This document shows positions 12,697 to 23,500 of a stretch of DNA of 64,000 bases, in pieces. Every line of letters begins with the position of its first letter. The stretch's first letter is position 1. Position numbers and translations under genes: made by a program. The notes under the pieces were generated by a model. That model did not search any database and had not been told where the DNA came from. It saw only the letters and a program-made list of their open reading frames with translations. Source of the DNA: Halichondria panicea (lineage: Eukaryota; Porifera; Demospongiae; Suberitida; Halichondriidae); the NCBI RefSeq assembly GCF_963675165.1, contig NC_087393.1:542002-606001 (forward strand). Direction: 5' to 3'.

Positions 12697-15038
12697 TCAG
12701 GGCTGCTCAGCTGAAACAAATTGAATACTTAATCAATCGTAATAAAAGCTAGCTGTTGATATAATTATATACTGCAGTTACCGACTTCTGTATCAGATAT
12801 GGATGTTAAAAATTAGTGTTGCATGACACACTATTTTTTATACCTGTGCAGAATGGATTTATCCTTGGCTGCCATTTACCATCTTTAGAACATCTTCTGT
12901 TTTGTGGTCCAGTTAGTACGTATCCATCAGAGCACATATATGTAACAATTCCACCATAGTAGTGTGAAGTCATGGAAACCGTTCCATATCTCAACCGTAA
13001 ACGACGTGTGGAACATTCAATAGCTGTACTTGACACGAACAAGTACAACATAAAGCATACGTATACTTTTACTTACGTTCACAATCAGGAACATCATCAT
13101 GATCACCAAACCACTCCAGCAAGTGATCAGAATTTTCAGCATGTACACAGCAGAATGTGATAATTTTTATTTTGTACCCTGGAAACTTGAAGATAAAACC
13201 TTCATTGCACTGGTATGTTGCTTCGGCATTGTAAAAGTATGAGTTAACAGTCAATGTACTATTGAGAACTTATTTCAGAGGCCCACACACACCTGTTGGG
13301 AATATATAATTTAGAATGAGAAGCTTTGAAAACTCACGGTCGCAAATTGGTGAGATACCACTCCAAGTCATATCAGACAAGCAAGTTATGTTCCCATTTC
13401 CATTAACTCCGAACCCGTCCTCACAAGCAAATGTGGCATTGCTCTCAATAAAGTAAGGTCCATCACTCACGATGATGCCATTGTCAGGTTTAGTGGGAAC
13501 AGAGCACACAGCTGGAGGAAGTATCGTATGAATAAACAAACAATAAAGATGGCATGATCTTACGATTACAAACTGGAGGTTGCTGGCTCCAAAGGCCATC
13601 AGCTTCACAAATTATTTTTCCAATCCCAATCATTCCAAATCCCTCATTGCAAGTAAAATTAGTAGTTCCATCCACAAAATAGTCTGAGACATTCACATCT
13701 CCATTGCGTGGTGCACTCAGTGTGGGACAGATACCTGCAAGGATATTGACCACAAGTGCTTATCAATGATTTATAGTGCATGTTGGCTTGTTGTGCATTT
13801 TGTGAAGTGGTTGGAGTGCTGCCTAATCTCAAATCAAATCTTTTCCCATGTACTCTAAGTCTAATTACTTTGACCTCAACTTTCAGTTAACATACGTTTG
13901 CACTGAGGATCAGAATGAGTCCAGGTTCCATTCAGTTGACAGGTCCTGGAATCAGACCCTACCAGAGCATATCCAGCCGAGCATCTGTAACTAACGAGAC
14001 TGCCTACTCCGTTGGGGACATTCAAAGTCACAAAACCATTGGTCGGATTATCAAGATGAGGACATGTGATCAGTTCTGTGAATTACGTATAACAACATTA
14101 ATAGCATGCACAGTAAACTCACTGTAGCAATTGGGAGGTGATCCATTCCACTCTCCACTACTCAAACAGGTTAATGTTGACTCTCTAACCAATCCATATC
14201 CATCATTACAAGAATATCTTGCCTCACTCCCAACAAAGTCCCCATCAGTTTTACTAACACTGCCATCAGCAATTCCATCAAGAACAGGGCACGCGCCTAA
14301 AGACCAAAGTTATTTTATGCTCTTTAGTGCTTGCAACTCACGTCTGCAAGTTGGAACTGGGTTATTCCAGCTGCTGTCTGATTGACAGGTCAGAACAGCT
14401 GCTCCATCAACTCTGTATCCTGGACTACAGCTGTATAAAGCAGTGCCACCAACAAAAGTGGAGTTAACTATCACTGTACGTTCCGTAAGACATGTATAAG
14501 GACAGGGATAGACACCCACCTGCATGTACAAGCATTAGGGGTAAAAAGTAAATATTAAGTCAGTGATACGGTATGTATATTGTGTGTATTATGGAGGGTC
14601 AAATTCACTTACGTTCACATTGTGGTGCAGTTCCAATATATCCAGAACAGCAGTAATATTGAGTATACGATGGGGTGGAGTACACTGTTCTATATGCTGT
14701 GCAGTACCCAGTGCTATATATGGTTGTATTATATAAAATTGGACAGATACTTGTCCATGCAGCTTTACCTGTAACCAGTTCTTCTACATCTTTGTATACC
14801 CCCCACCAGCTACAAGCATGAAATGTAGTAACTGTAACCCACACTATAACTTTCTGAGATACTCGTCAGTGTCGATCGTCTCCAATAGCGGGTTTTCGTG
14901 CAAACACTATTAGCAGGTTAAACTAAATGACCAAACACACACACACATCACTCACTGTTCTCCTGATGCAGTGCTCACATTGACAAAGAGCATCAATGTT
15001 GCAAAAATTGCACATGTCCAAAAACTTGTGTAGGCCAT
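12697..15038 (-). pseudogene. EMI-sushi array copy 3, decayed
   Basis: Start and signal peptide are intact (15038; MAYTSFWTC, hydrophobic core, NVSTASGEQ). Module exons are recognisable: EMI about 14900-14610 and sushi at about 14521-14343, 14298-14123, 14073-13899, 13735-13563, 13511-13338, 13294-13078 and 13029-12843. Lesions: an in-frame TAG in the first EMI exon (14810-14812, after small insertions), a 4-bp insertion near 14477-14480 that shifts the first sushi, and CAA changed to TAA in the sixth sushi (13270-13272, CGPLK then stop). The final sushi exon is deleted, a loss shared with copy 4, and the tail exon is shortened. Truncated or alternatively spliced products cannot be excluded. 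Confidence 0.75.
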
Positions 15039-15456
15039 TGTTGTCTAGTCAATTCTCATGCAAGTTTTCTTATGCATTTATATCTAGCAAAACCACAGAA
15101 ATTCTTCCACAAACAGCAGTTACATCACATTGACATAGTTTTATAAATACATTCCAACAAAAAAAGTTGAAGCACTCTTCATGGGTCCTCCCCCTCCCCC
15201 CAACCATGCTCCCCCGCCCACTACTAACACTGCACCAGTTACATAATTATTAAAATGCTATGGGTAAAGTTTGTGTAAAGATCATTAACTTATATAAACT
15301 CAGAACTTGACAGTATGCATGATCACAAATAAGCAAAATCAAGAGTGAAATTAAAATTATAATCAGCATCAGCATCAGCAAATAATTATAGTCGTCAGTA
15401 ACTAATAGTAGCTACATACATCAAGTCAGATTGTTATATACTTCTTATTTTCCGGC
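15039..15456. other. Spacer with third DECR2 relic
   Basis: 15179-15245 resembles the DECR2 3' end (GGGTCCTCCCCCTCCCCC, then ACACTGCACCAGTTA). No caskin fragment is joined to it, unlike the other two relics. The rest is AT-rich and shows no gene. Confidence 0.7.
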
Positions 15457-18400
15457 TCACTCAGGAACGTCCTCAGGGCTTTCAGTGTTGGGCTCAGCTG
15501 AAATAATTGAATACGTAATAAAAGCTAGCTATTGATTAATACTGCAGTTACCAGGAACCCCTGTATCAGATGTGAAAAGCAGTTGCATGACTAGCCATGT
15601 TTTGTACCTGTACAGAATGGATTTATCCTTGGCTCCCATATGCGATTTTTAGAACATCTTCTGTTTTGTGGTCCAGTTAGTACGTATCCATCAAAACACA
15701 TATATGTAACAATTCCACCATAGTAGTGTGAAGTTATGGAAACCGTTCCATATCTCAACCGTAAACGACGTGTGGAACATTCAATAGCTGTACCCAACAA
15801 GAACAAGTACAACATAAAGCATATGTATATACTTTTACTTACGTTCACAATCAGGAACATCATCATGATCACCAACCCACTCCAGCAAGTGATCAGAATT
15901 TTCAGCATGTAGACAGCAGTATGTGAGGCGGCTTTCTGTTTGGGGCCCTGAAAACTTGAAGTTAAAGCCTTCCTTGCACTGGTATGTTGCTTTGCCATTG
16001 TAAAAGTATGAATCAATAGTCATTGTACTATTGGGAACATGTTGTGGGGGCCCACACACACCTGTTGGGGGAAATATATCGTGAATTTAGATTCAACAGC
16101 TTTGAAAACTCACGGTCGCAAGTTGGTGAGCTGCCACTCCAAGTCAGATCAGACAAGCAAGTTATGCTCCCATTTCCATTAACTCCAAACCCGTCCTCAC
16201 AAGCAAATGTGGCATTGCTCTCAATGAAGTATGGTTCATCACTCACGATGATGCCATTGTCAGGTTTAGTGGGAACAGAGCACACAGCTGGAAAGAGGTA
16301 TCGTATGAATAAACATACAATAAAGATGATGATCTTACGATCACAGACTGGAGGTTGCTGGCTCCAAAGGCCATCAGCTTCACAAATGATTTGTCCAGAC
16401 CCGACTATTTCAAAGCCCACATTGCAAGCAAATTTAGCAGTTCCATCCACAAAATAGTCTGAGACAGTCATATCTCCATTGCGTGGTGCTCTCAGTGTTG
16501 TGGGACAGATACCTGTGATATAGGTTGACCATGCACTTTAAGTAGGGCTTATCAATCCCCTCAATTATTGGTATTATTGTGGCATGGTAGGAGGTTTGTA
16601 ACTGCAAATGATGTGCGGAACATTTAATAGTTGTACTTAACAAGAACGTCTACAGCATAGAGTATGTATACTTTACTCACGTTCACAATCGGGCACCACA
16701 TCATAATCACCAACCCACTCCAGCAAGTGATCAGAATTGTCATCATGTAGACAGCAGTATGTAAGGTGGCTTTCTGTTTGGGATCCTGACAACTTGAAGA
16801 TAAAGCCTTCATTGCACTGGTATGTTGCTTCGCCATCGAAAAAATATGAGTCAACAGTCAATGTACTATTGAGAACTTGTTTCAGAGGCCCACACACACC
16901 TGTTGGGGGGAGACATAACTATAGTGAAATTTATAACAGCATTCATAGAAAACTCACGGTCGCAAGTTGGTGAGCTGCCACTCCAAGTCAAATCAGACAA
17001 GCAAGTTATGCTCCCATCTCCATTAACTCCAAACCCGTCCTCACAAGTGAATGTAGCATTACTCTCAATAAAGTAAGGTCCATCACTCACGATGATGCCA
17101 TTGTCAGGTTTAGTGAGAACAGAGCACACAGCTAGAAGAGAAACCATGAGCATATACAATAAAAAATGACATGATCTTACGATCACAGACTGGAGGTGGC
17201 TGGCTCCAAAGGCCATCAGCTTCACAAATGATTTTTCCAGACCCGACTATTTCAAAGCCCACATTGCAAGCAAATTTAGCCGTTCCAGCCACAAAATAGT
17301 CTGAGACATTCATATCTCCATTGCGTGGTGCTCTCAGTGTGGGACAGATACCTGAGGATTGACCACCAGTGCATATCAATGGCTTATAGTGCATGTGTTG
17401 GTTTATAGTGCATTTTGTGAAGTGGTTGGAGTGCTGCCTAATCTCAAATCAAATCTTTTCCCATGTACTCTAAGTCTATAATTACTTTGACCTCAACTTT
17501 CAGTTAACATACGTTGGCACTGAGGATCAGAATGGGTCCAGGTTCCATTCAGTTGACAGGTCCTGGAATCAGACCCTACCAGAGCATATCCAGCCGAGCA
17601 TCTGTAACTAACGATACTGCCTACTAAAGCTTCGTTGTGGACACTCTTCCAAGTCACAGAACCATTGGTCGGATCATCAGGACGAAGACACGTGATCAAT
17701 TCTGTGAATTATGTATAATATTAACAACACAACATTGATTGCATGGACAGTAACTCACTGTGGCATGTTGGAGGTGATCCATTCCACTCTCCTCTGTTCA
17801 AACAAGTTAGTGTTGACCCTCCAACAAGTCCATATCCATAGCTACAAGAATAGCTTGCCTCACTCCCAACAAAGTCCCCATCAGTTTTACTGACAGCACC
17901 ATCCGCAATCCCATCAAGCACAGAGCACACACCTAATTACCAAAGCTATTTATACTCTTTAGGGGCTGCACTTACGTCTACAAGTTGGAACTTGGTTATT
18001 CCAGCTGCTGTCTGATTGACAGGTCAGAACAGCTGCTCCATCAACTCTATATCCTGGACTACAGCTGTACACGGCAGTGCCACCAACAAAAGTGGAGTTA
18101 ACTATCACTGTTCCATGAGACACGTATGAGGGCAGGGACAGACACACACCTGTATACGTATACAAGCAATAAATAACTTACGGTATGCAGTATGTGTGTG
18201 TGTGTGTGTGTGTGTGTGTATAATGGATGGCCAATTAGCAAATTCACTTACGCTGACAATGTGGTGCAGTTCCAATATATCCTGAACAGCATTGATCATA
18301 ATCTTCGGAGTAGTACACTGTTTTATATGCTGTGCGGTATGCAGGACTACATGCATGGTTGCATTTTAAAAAAGGACCGATACTTGTCCATGCAGCTTTA

Positions 18401-18670
18401 CCTGTAACCAGTTCTTCTACATCTTTGTACCCCCCACCAGCCACAAGCAATGTAGTAACTGTAAGCCACACTATAACTTTCTGAGATACTCGTCAGTGTT
18501 GATGCTCTCCGATAGAGGGTTCTCGTGCAAACACTATTAGCAAGTTAAACAAAAGGTACCAGATACACACACATTAACATTACTCACTCTACATGTTCTC
18601 CTGATGCAGTGCTCATAAAGAGCATCAATGTTGCAAAAATTGCATACTTCAAAAAACTTGTGTAAGCCAT
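15457..18670 (-). CDS. Secreted EMI + 10-sushi protein, array copy 4
   Basis: Start at 18670 (MAYTSFLKYA, signal peptide). The EMI module is the clearest of the array: CTRTLYRRAS, then CGWWGVQRCRRTGYR (18535-18420), followed by YRTAYKTVYY and CCSGYIGTAPHC. Sushi 1-6 lie at about 18148-17977, 17932-17761, 17700-17514, 17352-17182, 17130-16960 and 16900-16678. A broken seventh sushi (about 16635-16585) follows. A second block corresponding to modules 4-7 comes next (16513-16340, 16288-16113, 16061-15840, 15791-15607). The tail exon ends at TGA 15457-15459. The last sushi found in copies 1 and 2 is deleted, as in copy 3. I saw no frame break in the used modules. Predicted to be secreted, ligand unknown. 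Confidence 0.75.
18191..18219. repeat. (GT)n microsatellite
   Basis: A short pure GT tract in the first sushi-to-EMI intron of array copy 4. Nothing else is visible around it. Confidence 0.8.
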
Positions 18671-18804
18671 TGTTGTCTGTCTAGTCAATTCTTATGCAAG
18701 TTTTCTTATGCAGTTTAGTATTTATATCTAGCAAAACCACAGAAATGTTCCACAACAAGCAGTTACATCACATTGACATAGTTTTACAAACACAATAATA
18801 AAAG

Positions 18805-20286
18805 TCACAGCATACTCTTCATGGGTCCTCCCCCTCCCCCCAACCATGCTCCCCCGTCCACTACCAACACTGCACCAGTTATATAAGAGCTCAAGTCACT
18901 AGCTAGGAACACAGCCGACTCAGCAATCTCTGTACGAGTCCCCATTCTCCCGAGGGGTATGTATGACATCATCTTGTCCTTGACCTCTGGACTGCCCTCC
19001 AACATTAACCCACCTGGGCATGGCAAAGAAATCAACTTTATAGCCAATGTAGATTGTATAACGTGACAACTCGATCAGACTGTACTGCATGTGTATTAGC
19101 ACTGGCTAGCTAAGACTTAAGATTACACCAAGCAAGCAAAGTTGACACTCAGTAGCTAGCTATGAACTGATGGAGTATATACTCACCCAGTTTCCTCATT
19201 CCCACTGTCCCTTCTATAGGCCCCGGGGCTATACAGTTGACTCGTATGTTGTTAGGCCCCCACTCCACAGCCAGGTGTCGGGTCATGGCATCAATGGCTG
19301 CCTTGGCTGAACCAGCATGCACCTGCGACAAGCATCGTATATGTACACACACAATACAACACAATGGGTTCTTTGTACCTGTAGTGGCTGACCGAGGTAA
19401 TGAAGGGTGGCGGATATATTGATGATGCAACCTCCATTATCCTGTGAGGGTCAGAGATATTAGCTAGCTACACAGATAGTATTGAGCAGCTCACCTTGAA
19501 GTAAGCGTCGTAAACAGCTCTGCTTGCATTGTAGCAACCAACAGTGTCAATCTCAATAACTGCAAGAGCAACAACTTAATATAATCATTATAATTATAGT
19601 TCTTACCAGTTCTGAAAGCGTTGGAGGAGAGAGAAGCAGCTGGACAGAGGAAATTCCCAGCAGCGCCTGAGGGGATTGATAGGGTTGTTGAGAATGTACA
19701 TGCATGTGTGGGTGTACACTTACTGTTGATTAGGATGTCAATACGCTTGAACTTTTGCAACGTTTCCTCCACAGCATTCTTCACAGAGTCATACTAAACG
19801 AAGAGAATATACGACCATAAATGACGTGAGGTAATGGACACACACTAATGTCCTCACCTTCCTCACGTCCATCTGAATAGGCAGACACTCTCTACCAGTG
19901 GCTGCACTCAACCTCTGAGCAGACTGGAGAATGGAGGTATAAGGAAATTTATCAGCTATTATTAAAATACGAGTATGTATAGCTATAACCTCATGCTCAT
20001 ACGGTGAGCATAAATATAGATAGACTGCCATCTGATAGGCCTCATCGTGAACACAACGCATACAAATATGCAACAGTATCAATACTACCTCCTGGAGCTT
20101 GTCCCTCCGCCTGCTCCCGATGGCCACATGACAGCCGTGTCTCATGAGGAGCTCGGCCATACGGAATCCTATCCCAGACCCCCCACCAGTGATGAAGGCC
20201 ACCCTCCCCTGGAGAAGGTCAACCTGGAACTGGTGCTTGTACTGCTCCAGACAGTAGTCATCGTGATTAGGGTCCTTCTGGGCCAT
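18805..20286 (-). CDS. DECR2: Peroxisomal 2,4-dienoyl-CoA reductase
   Basis: Eight exons: 20286-20089, 19923-19858, 19793-19724, 19666-19607, 19559-19495, 19441-19379, 19322-19187, 19013-18805; about 288 residues, close to human DECR2. It is an NADPH-dependent short-chain reductase acting on 2,4-dienoyl-CoA in beta-oxidation of unsaturated fatty acids. Visible features: Rossmann motif [39 protein letters not shown] (where DECR-type enzymes keep Ser and Lys), NCIAPGPI and [14 protein letters not shown]. The end is PMKSML, so the C-terminal tripeptide SML departs from the usual PTS1 (SKL/AKL type). I chose ATG at 20286 (MAQKDP) because it matches the family start; the GTG just upstream is not needed. 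Divergent with IFT140. Confidence 0.95.
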
Positions 20287-20582
20287 CACAAGAAGAAGAA
20301 GTAGAGCTAGAGGTAGGTAATGTTCTTTTGGGGCTGCTAGCTAGCTACTGTACTGACCTTGTACGAGCCACGCCCCTCTTTGATGCAAGATAAAAATGTG
20401 TCTAATATTCACTTGTTGGTTTATGATCTTTACCATAGCAACATTCAACTAACAAGTTCCCTACAGTGCAGTGCTAGTTAATTAAGTTTAGCCTAGCGAA
20501 GAAAGTGAAGGCCTTATAAAAGTTGCATTTTGTACTTATTGTGGATTGGATTGCAAGCTGCAAGTCTGCAAGAGAGGCTGCT
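20287..20582. promoter_or_regulatory. Bidirectional DECR2/IFT140 promoter
   Basis: 296 bp separate the two start codons. An X-box-like site TTTACCATAGCAAC (20429-20442) differs from the RFX consensus GTNRCC-N(0-3)-RGYAAC only at its first base. A GC-box-like CCACGCCCCT lies near 20370-20380 and a TATA-like TTATAAA at 20514-20520, which could serve IFT140. RFX sites upstream of intraflagellar transport genes are established in animals. Confidence 0.65.
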
Positions 20583-23500
20583 ATGGCTGTGTTTTTTGAC
20601 AAACATGTAGAGTTTCCAAGGCCATCTGGTGGAGTGAGGATTCATCATGCAGTGGAGTGGCACAGCAAGCATGCAATACTGGCAGTGGCCTCCAAGTGCG
20701 AGGCTACAGATGCCGAGGGATCAGTCAACTTCTATATAGATGAGGTAGAATAACAAATATATCTATGCAGGTGTGTACACACCCCCTTTTTGCCAGACCA
20801 TGTGGTCTTGTAAATTAGTTTTGCTTTGTAAACAGAAAAGCTTGAGGCAGAGTTAGTAAGTAAGTGTTGGTGTTCCTAGGCTCTAGCTGTAGCTAGCTAC
20901 TACGATATCCATCCTGGTAGTTAGTAGATCTAGCAGCCTCCTCTCCCCCTCGCACTCACACGTACACTTCCAATAATAGTCTCGATTTTAATATCAGTCC
21001 CATTTATTAATATTACACACATACGCAGGGTGAGCTGATTGAAGATGCCACCATCCAGCGTTCTGTCTCAGTGGAGTGCATGCAATGGCACCCAGTGAGA
21101 CGTATTGCAGTCATTGGTTGGCAGAGTGGAGAGATCACACTCTACAACGATCATGAGCAGACATACTGTGAGCAGTCCTCCTTGCATAGGTCACCTCTCA
21201 CTGTGCTTAGATGGAACAAGAGTGGCAGTTGCATCATCTCTGGAGATAAGGTGGGAGCAGGCTCTGACATTGCTAAGATTGTTGTAGCCTTGGAGATGTT
21301 TTCACTGAACATTTATTTTGTCTGAAATAATCCGTTAAAATTTATAAGTCTATTTTCAGCCTGTTTTTGACAAACTACAGGGCTGCATCCAGGATTTTGG
21401 ATCAGGGGGGGCGAATTGGGCAATTTAAAGATGTAGGAGGGGCAAAGTCATCAGAATTATAGCAGTACAAATGAATCTGTCAGATCCTAGGGGGGGCGAA
21501 TTACCCCCCTCGCCCCCCCCCCCTCAATGCAGCCCCCCTGAAATACCATGCCATATACATGTATACCCCATGGTCTTTTTCACACACACACGCACACACA
21601 GAGTGGCCTACTGGCGGTATGGAATGTGGACCCTCAAGGCAAGATTCATCCTGTTCCCATACATCAGCACCGACTGCAATCAACCATAGCGTACTGTGTG
21701 ATGCTCCACCCACCAACCACTCCCCCTATCGGCAAGAGGGGCAGTGTCCTGGATGCCTACACTTGGCAGAGGAAGGGAGCTGCTCAAATGGCAGAGAGCA
21801 TTCAAGACCCCATAGCGTGCTTCATCATTACACAAGAAGGTGAGTAGTAATCATAGAATTAGTTCCGTTGGCCCAATAACCTGAAAGCTTGGAGAGAGAG
21901 GCCTTTAGATGATGTGTTAATTTAAAAGTCTATTTTCAGCTTGTTTTTGACAAATACCATCGTCTATTATAGCCCATGGCCTTTTTTCGAAAATGAGAAG
22001 TTATAGCCCATTCCAATTTTGAGATTTGAGCATGCCATACTCCTTCTACCCAGAAAATCGTTGAATTTGGACCATTAGAAGTAGTTACATGTACAGAGCC
22101 AACTCTAGCAATGAAGATGATCTGTGAGTGTGGAAGAGGTCCCTAATCCCTCCCTCCCCTCCCTCCCCTCCCTCCCTCCCTCCCTCCCTCCCCTCCCTCT
22201 CTCTAGGAGCAATGCTGTTCATGAACCACTCTGGTGTGTGTAGTGAGAGGTCCCGTATCAATGGCCCAGTGCACAGCCTCCTGATGAGGGGGGATATGGA
22301 GCTAATGGCCGTGCTCACTCATGAGATGGGCCTCTCACAGTACTCTGTCACCTACGATGGACAAACATCTCAGACCATGAATGTAGGGGCTCATGTGTGT
22401 GTGTGTGTGGGTAGCTACTCACTGTATCCCCTTCCTAGATACATTCATGTTTGCTTAATCAAAATTAATGTACATGTTTGTATGGATGTCATAATTATAT
22501 CCCTTTCCTTTACATAAAGTAATGACTATAGGATCTGAGTCATCGGATTGAAGAAATAATTATTGAATCTCTACGCTATTAACATCATGTGGTGTATTGT
22601 CCTTTCTCTAAGGAAATGGGCGTGTATTTATTGTCTACAAGTTGTCAGTATTCACTGTTTTGTATCCTTTTTCCCAGGCAAAGCTGAGCACCCAGGCAAC
22701 GTGTTTAATCTGGGTGGGGGGTGGTGTGCTGGCCTCATGCTCGGGGGAAGCTGCCGTGAGATTCTGGGACTTTGAGGGAGGAGACAACTACAGTCTGGGA
22801 CTAGGGGGTGGGGCTGCACCAGGGGAGGTGGTCACCTGTATCAGCTACAACACTGAGAGAGGTAAGGATGGTGTGATAGCTTAGAAGGTGCTCTGTCAGA
22901 TGGTATGCTTAAATCTCAAATTTGGATCACTGACTTATCCCCCCCCCCCCCTCCCTAGGTGTTCTGGCCGGGGGTACTAGTGCTGGTAATGTGGTCATGT
23001 GGAAGTTTACAGGAGGAGACACATCTCTCGAGGGCCCGGACCAGTGGGAGTTCCTCACATCATCAACAATCGCTGCACCACCCACTCAACTACAGGTAAC
23101 AATAATAGGTACTTATGGTAGCCCTTGCGAGTAATCAGATGAACAAAATTATAAAAATAAACGTAATCCTCATACTTGACTAACATTCGTAACTATTACG
23201 CTACCATCTCAAATATCTGTATTCACTATTATAGAACAATACATCGCTACATTTAGTTGATGCCAAGACTGTCTTCTTGATCTCTATTTTCTTCTTGCAA
23301 CCCATATTGAACTTGATCTGTGTGTGTGCGTGTGTGTTGTATATATATGCGTACCATATACTTTATTGTTCAAAGATACAAATCAAAACTTACCTTCAGG
23401 ATTATCATCTCTCGGGGGTGCTTTGATGCCAGCTTCTTGTTCCTCCTCTCCTTGATAACTTTTATCCATTTCATCTGGCAAATCCCTCACTTCTAGCTCA

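Noticed and set aside
22085-22318. Minus-strand ORF over the CCCTCCCT tract near 22150
   Set aside because: It reads a simple C/T-rich polypyrimidine tract preceding an IFT140 acceptor.
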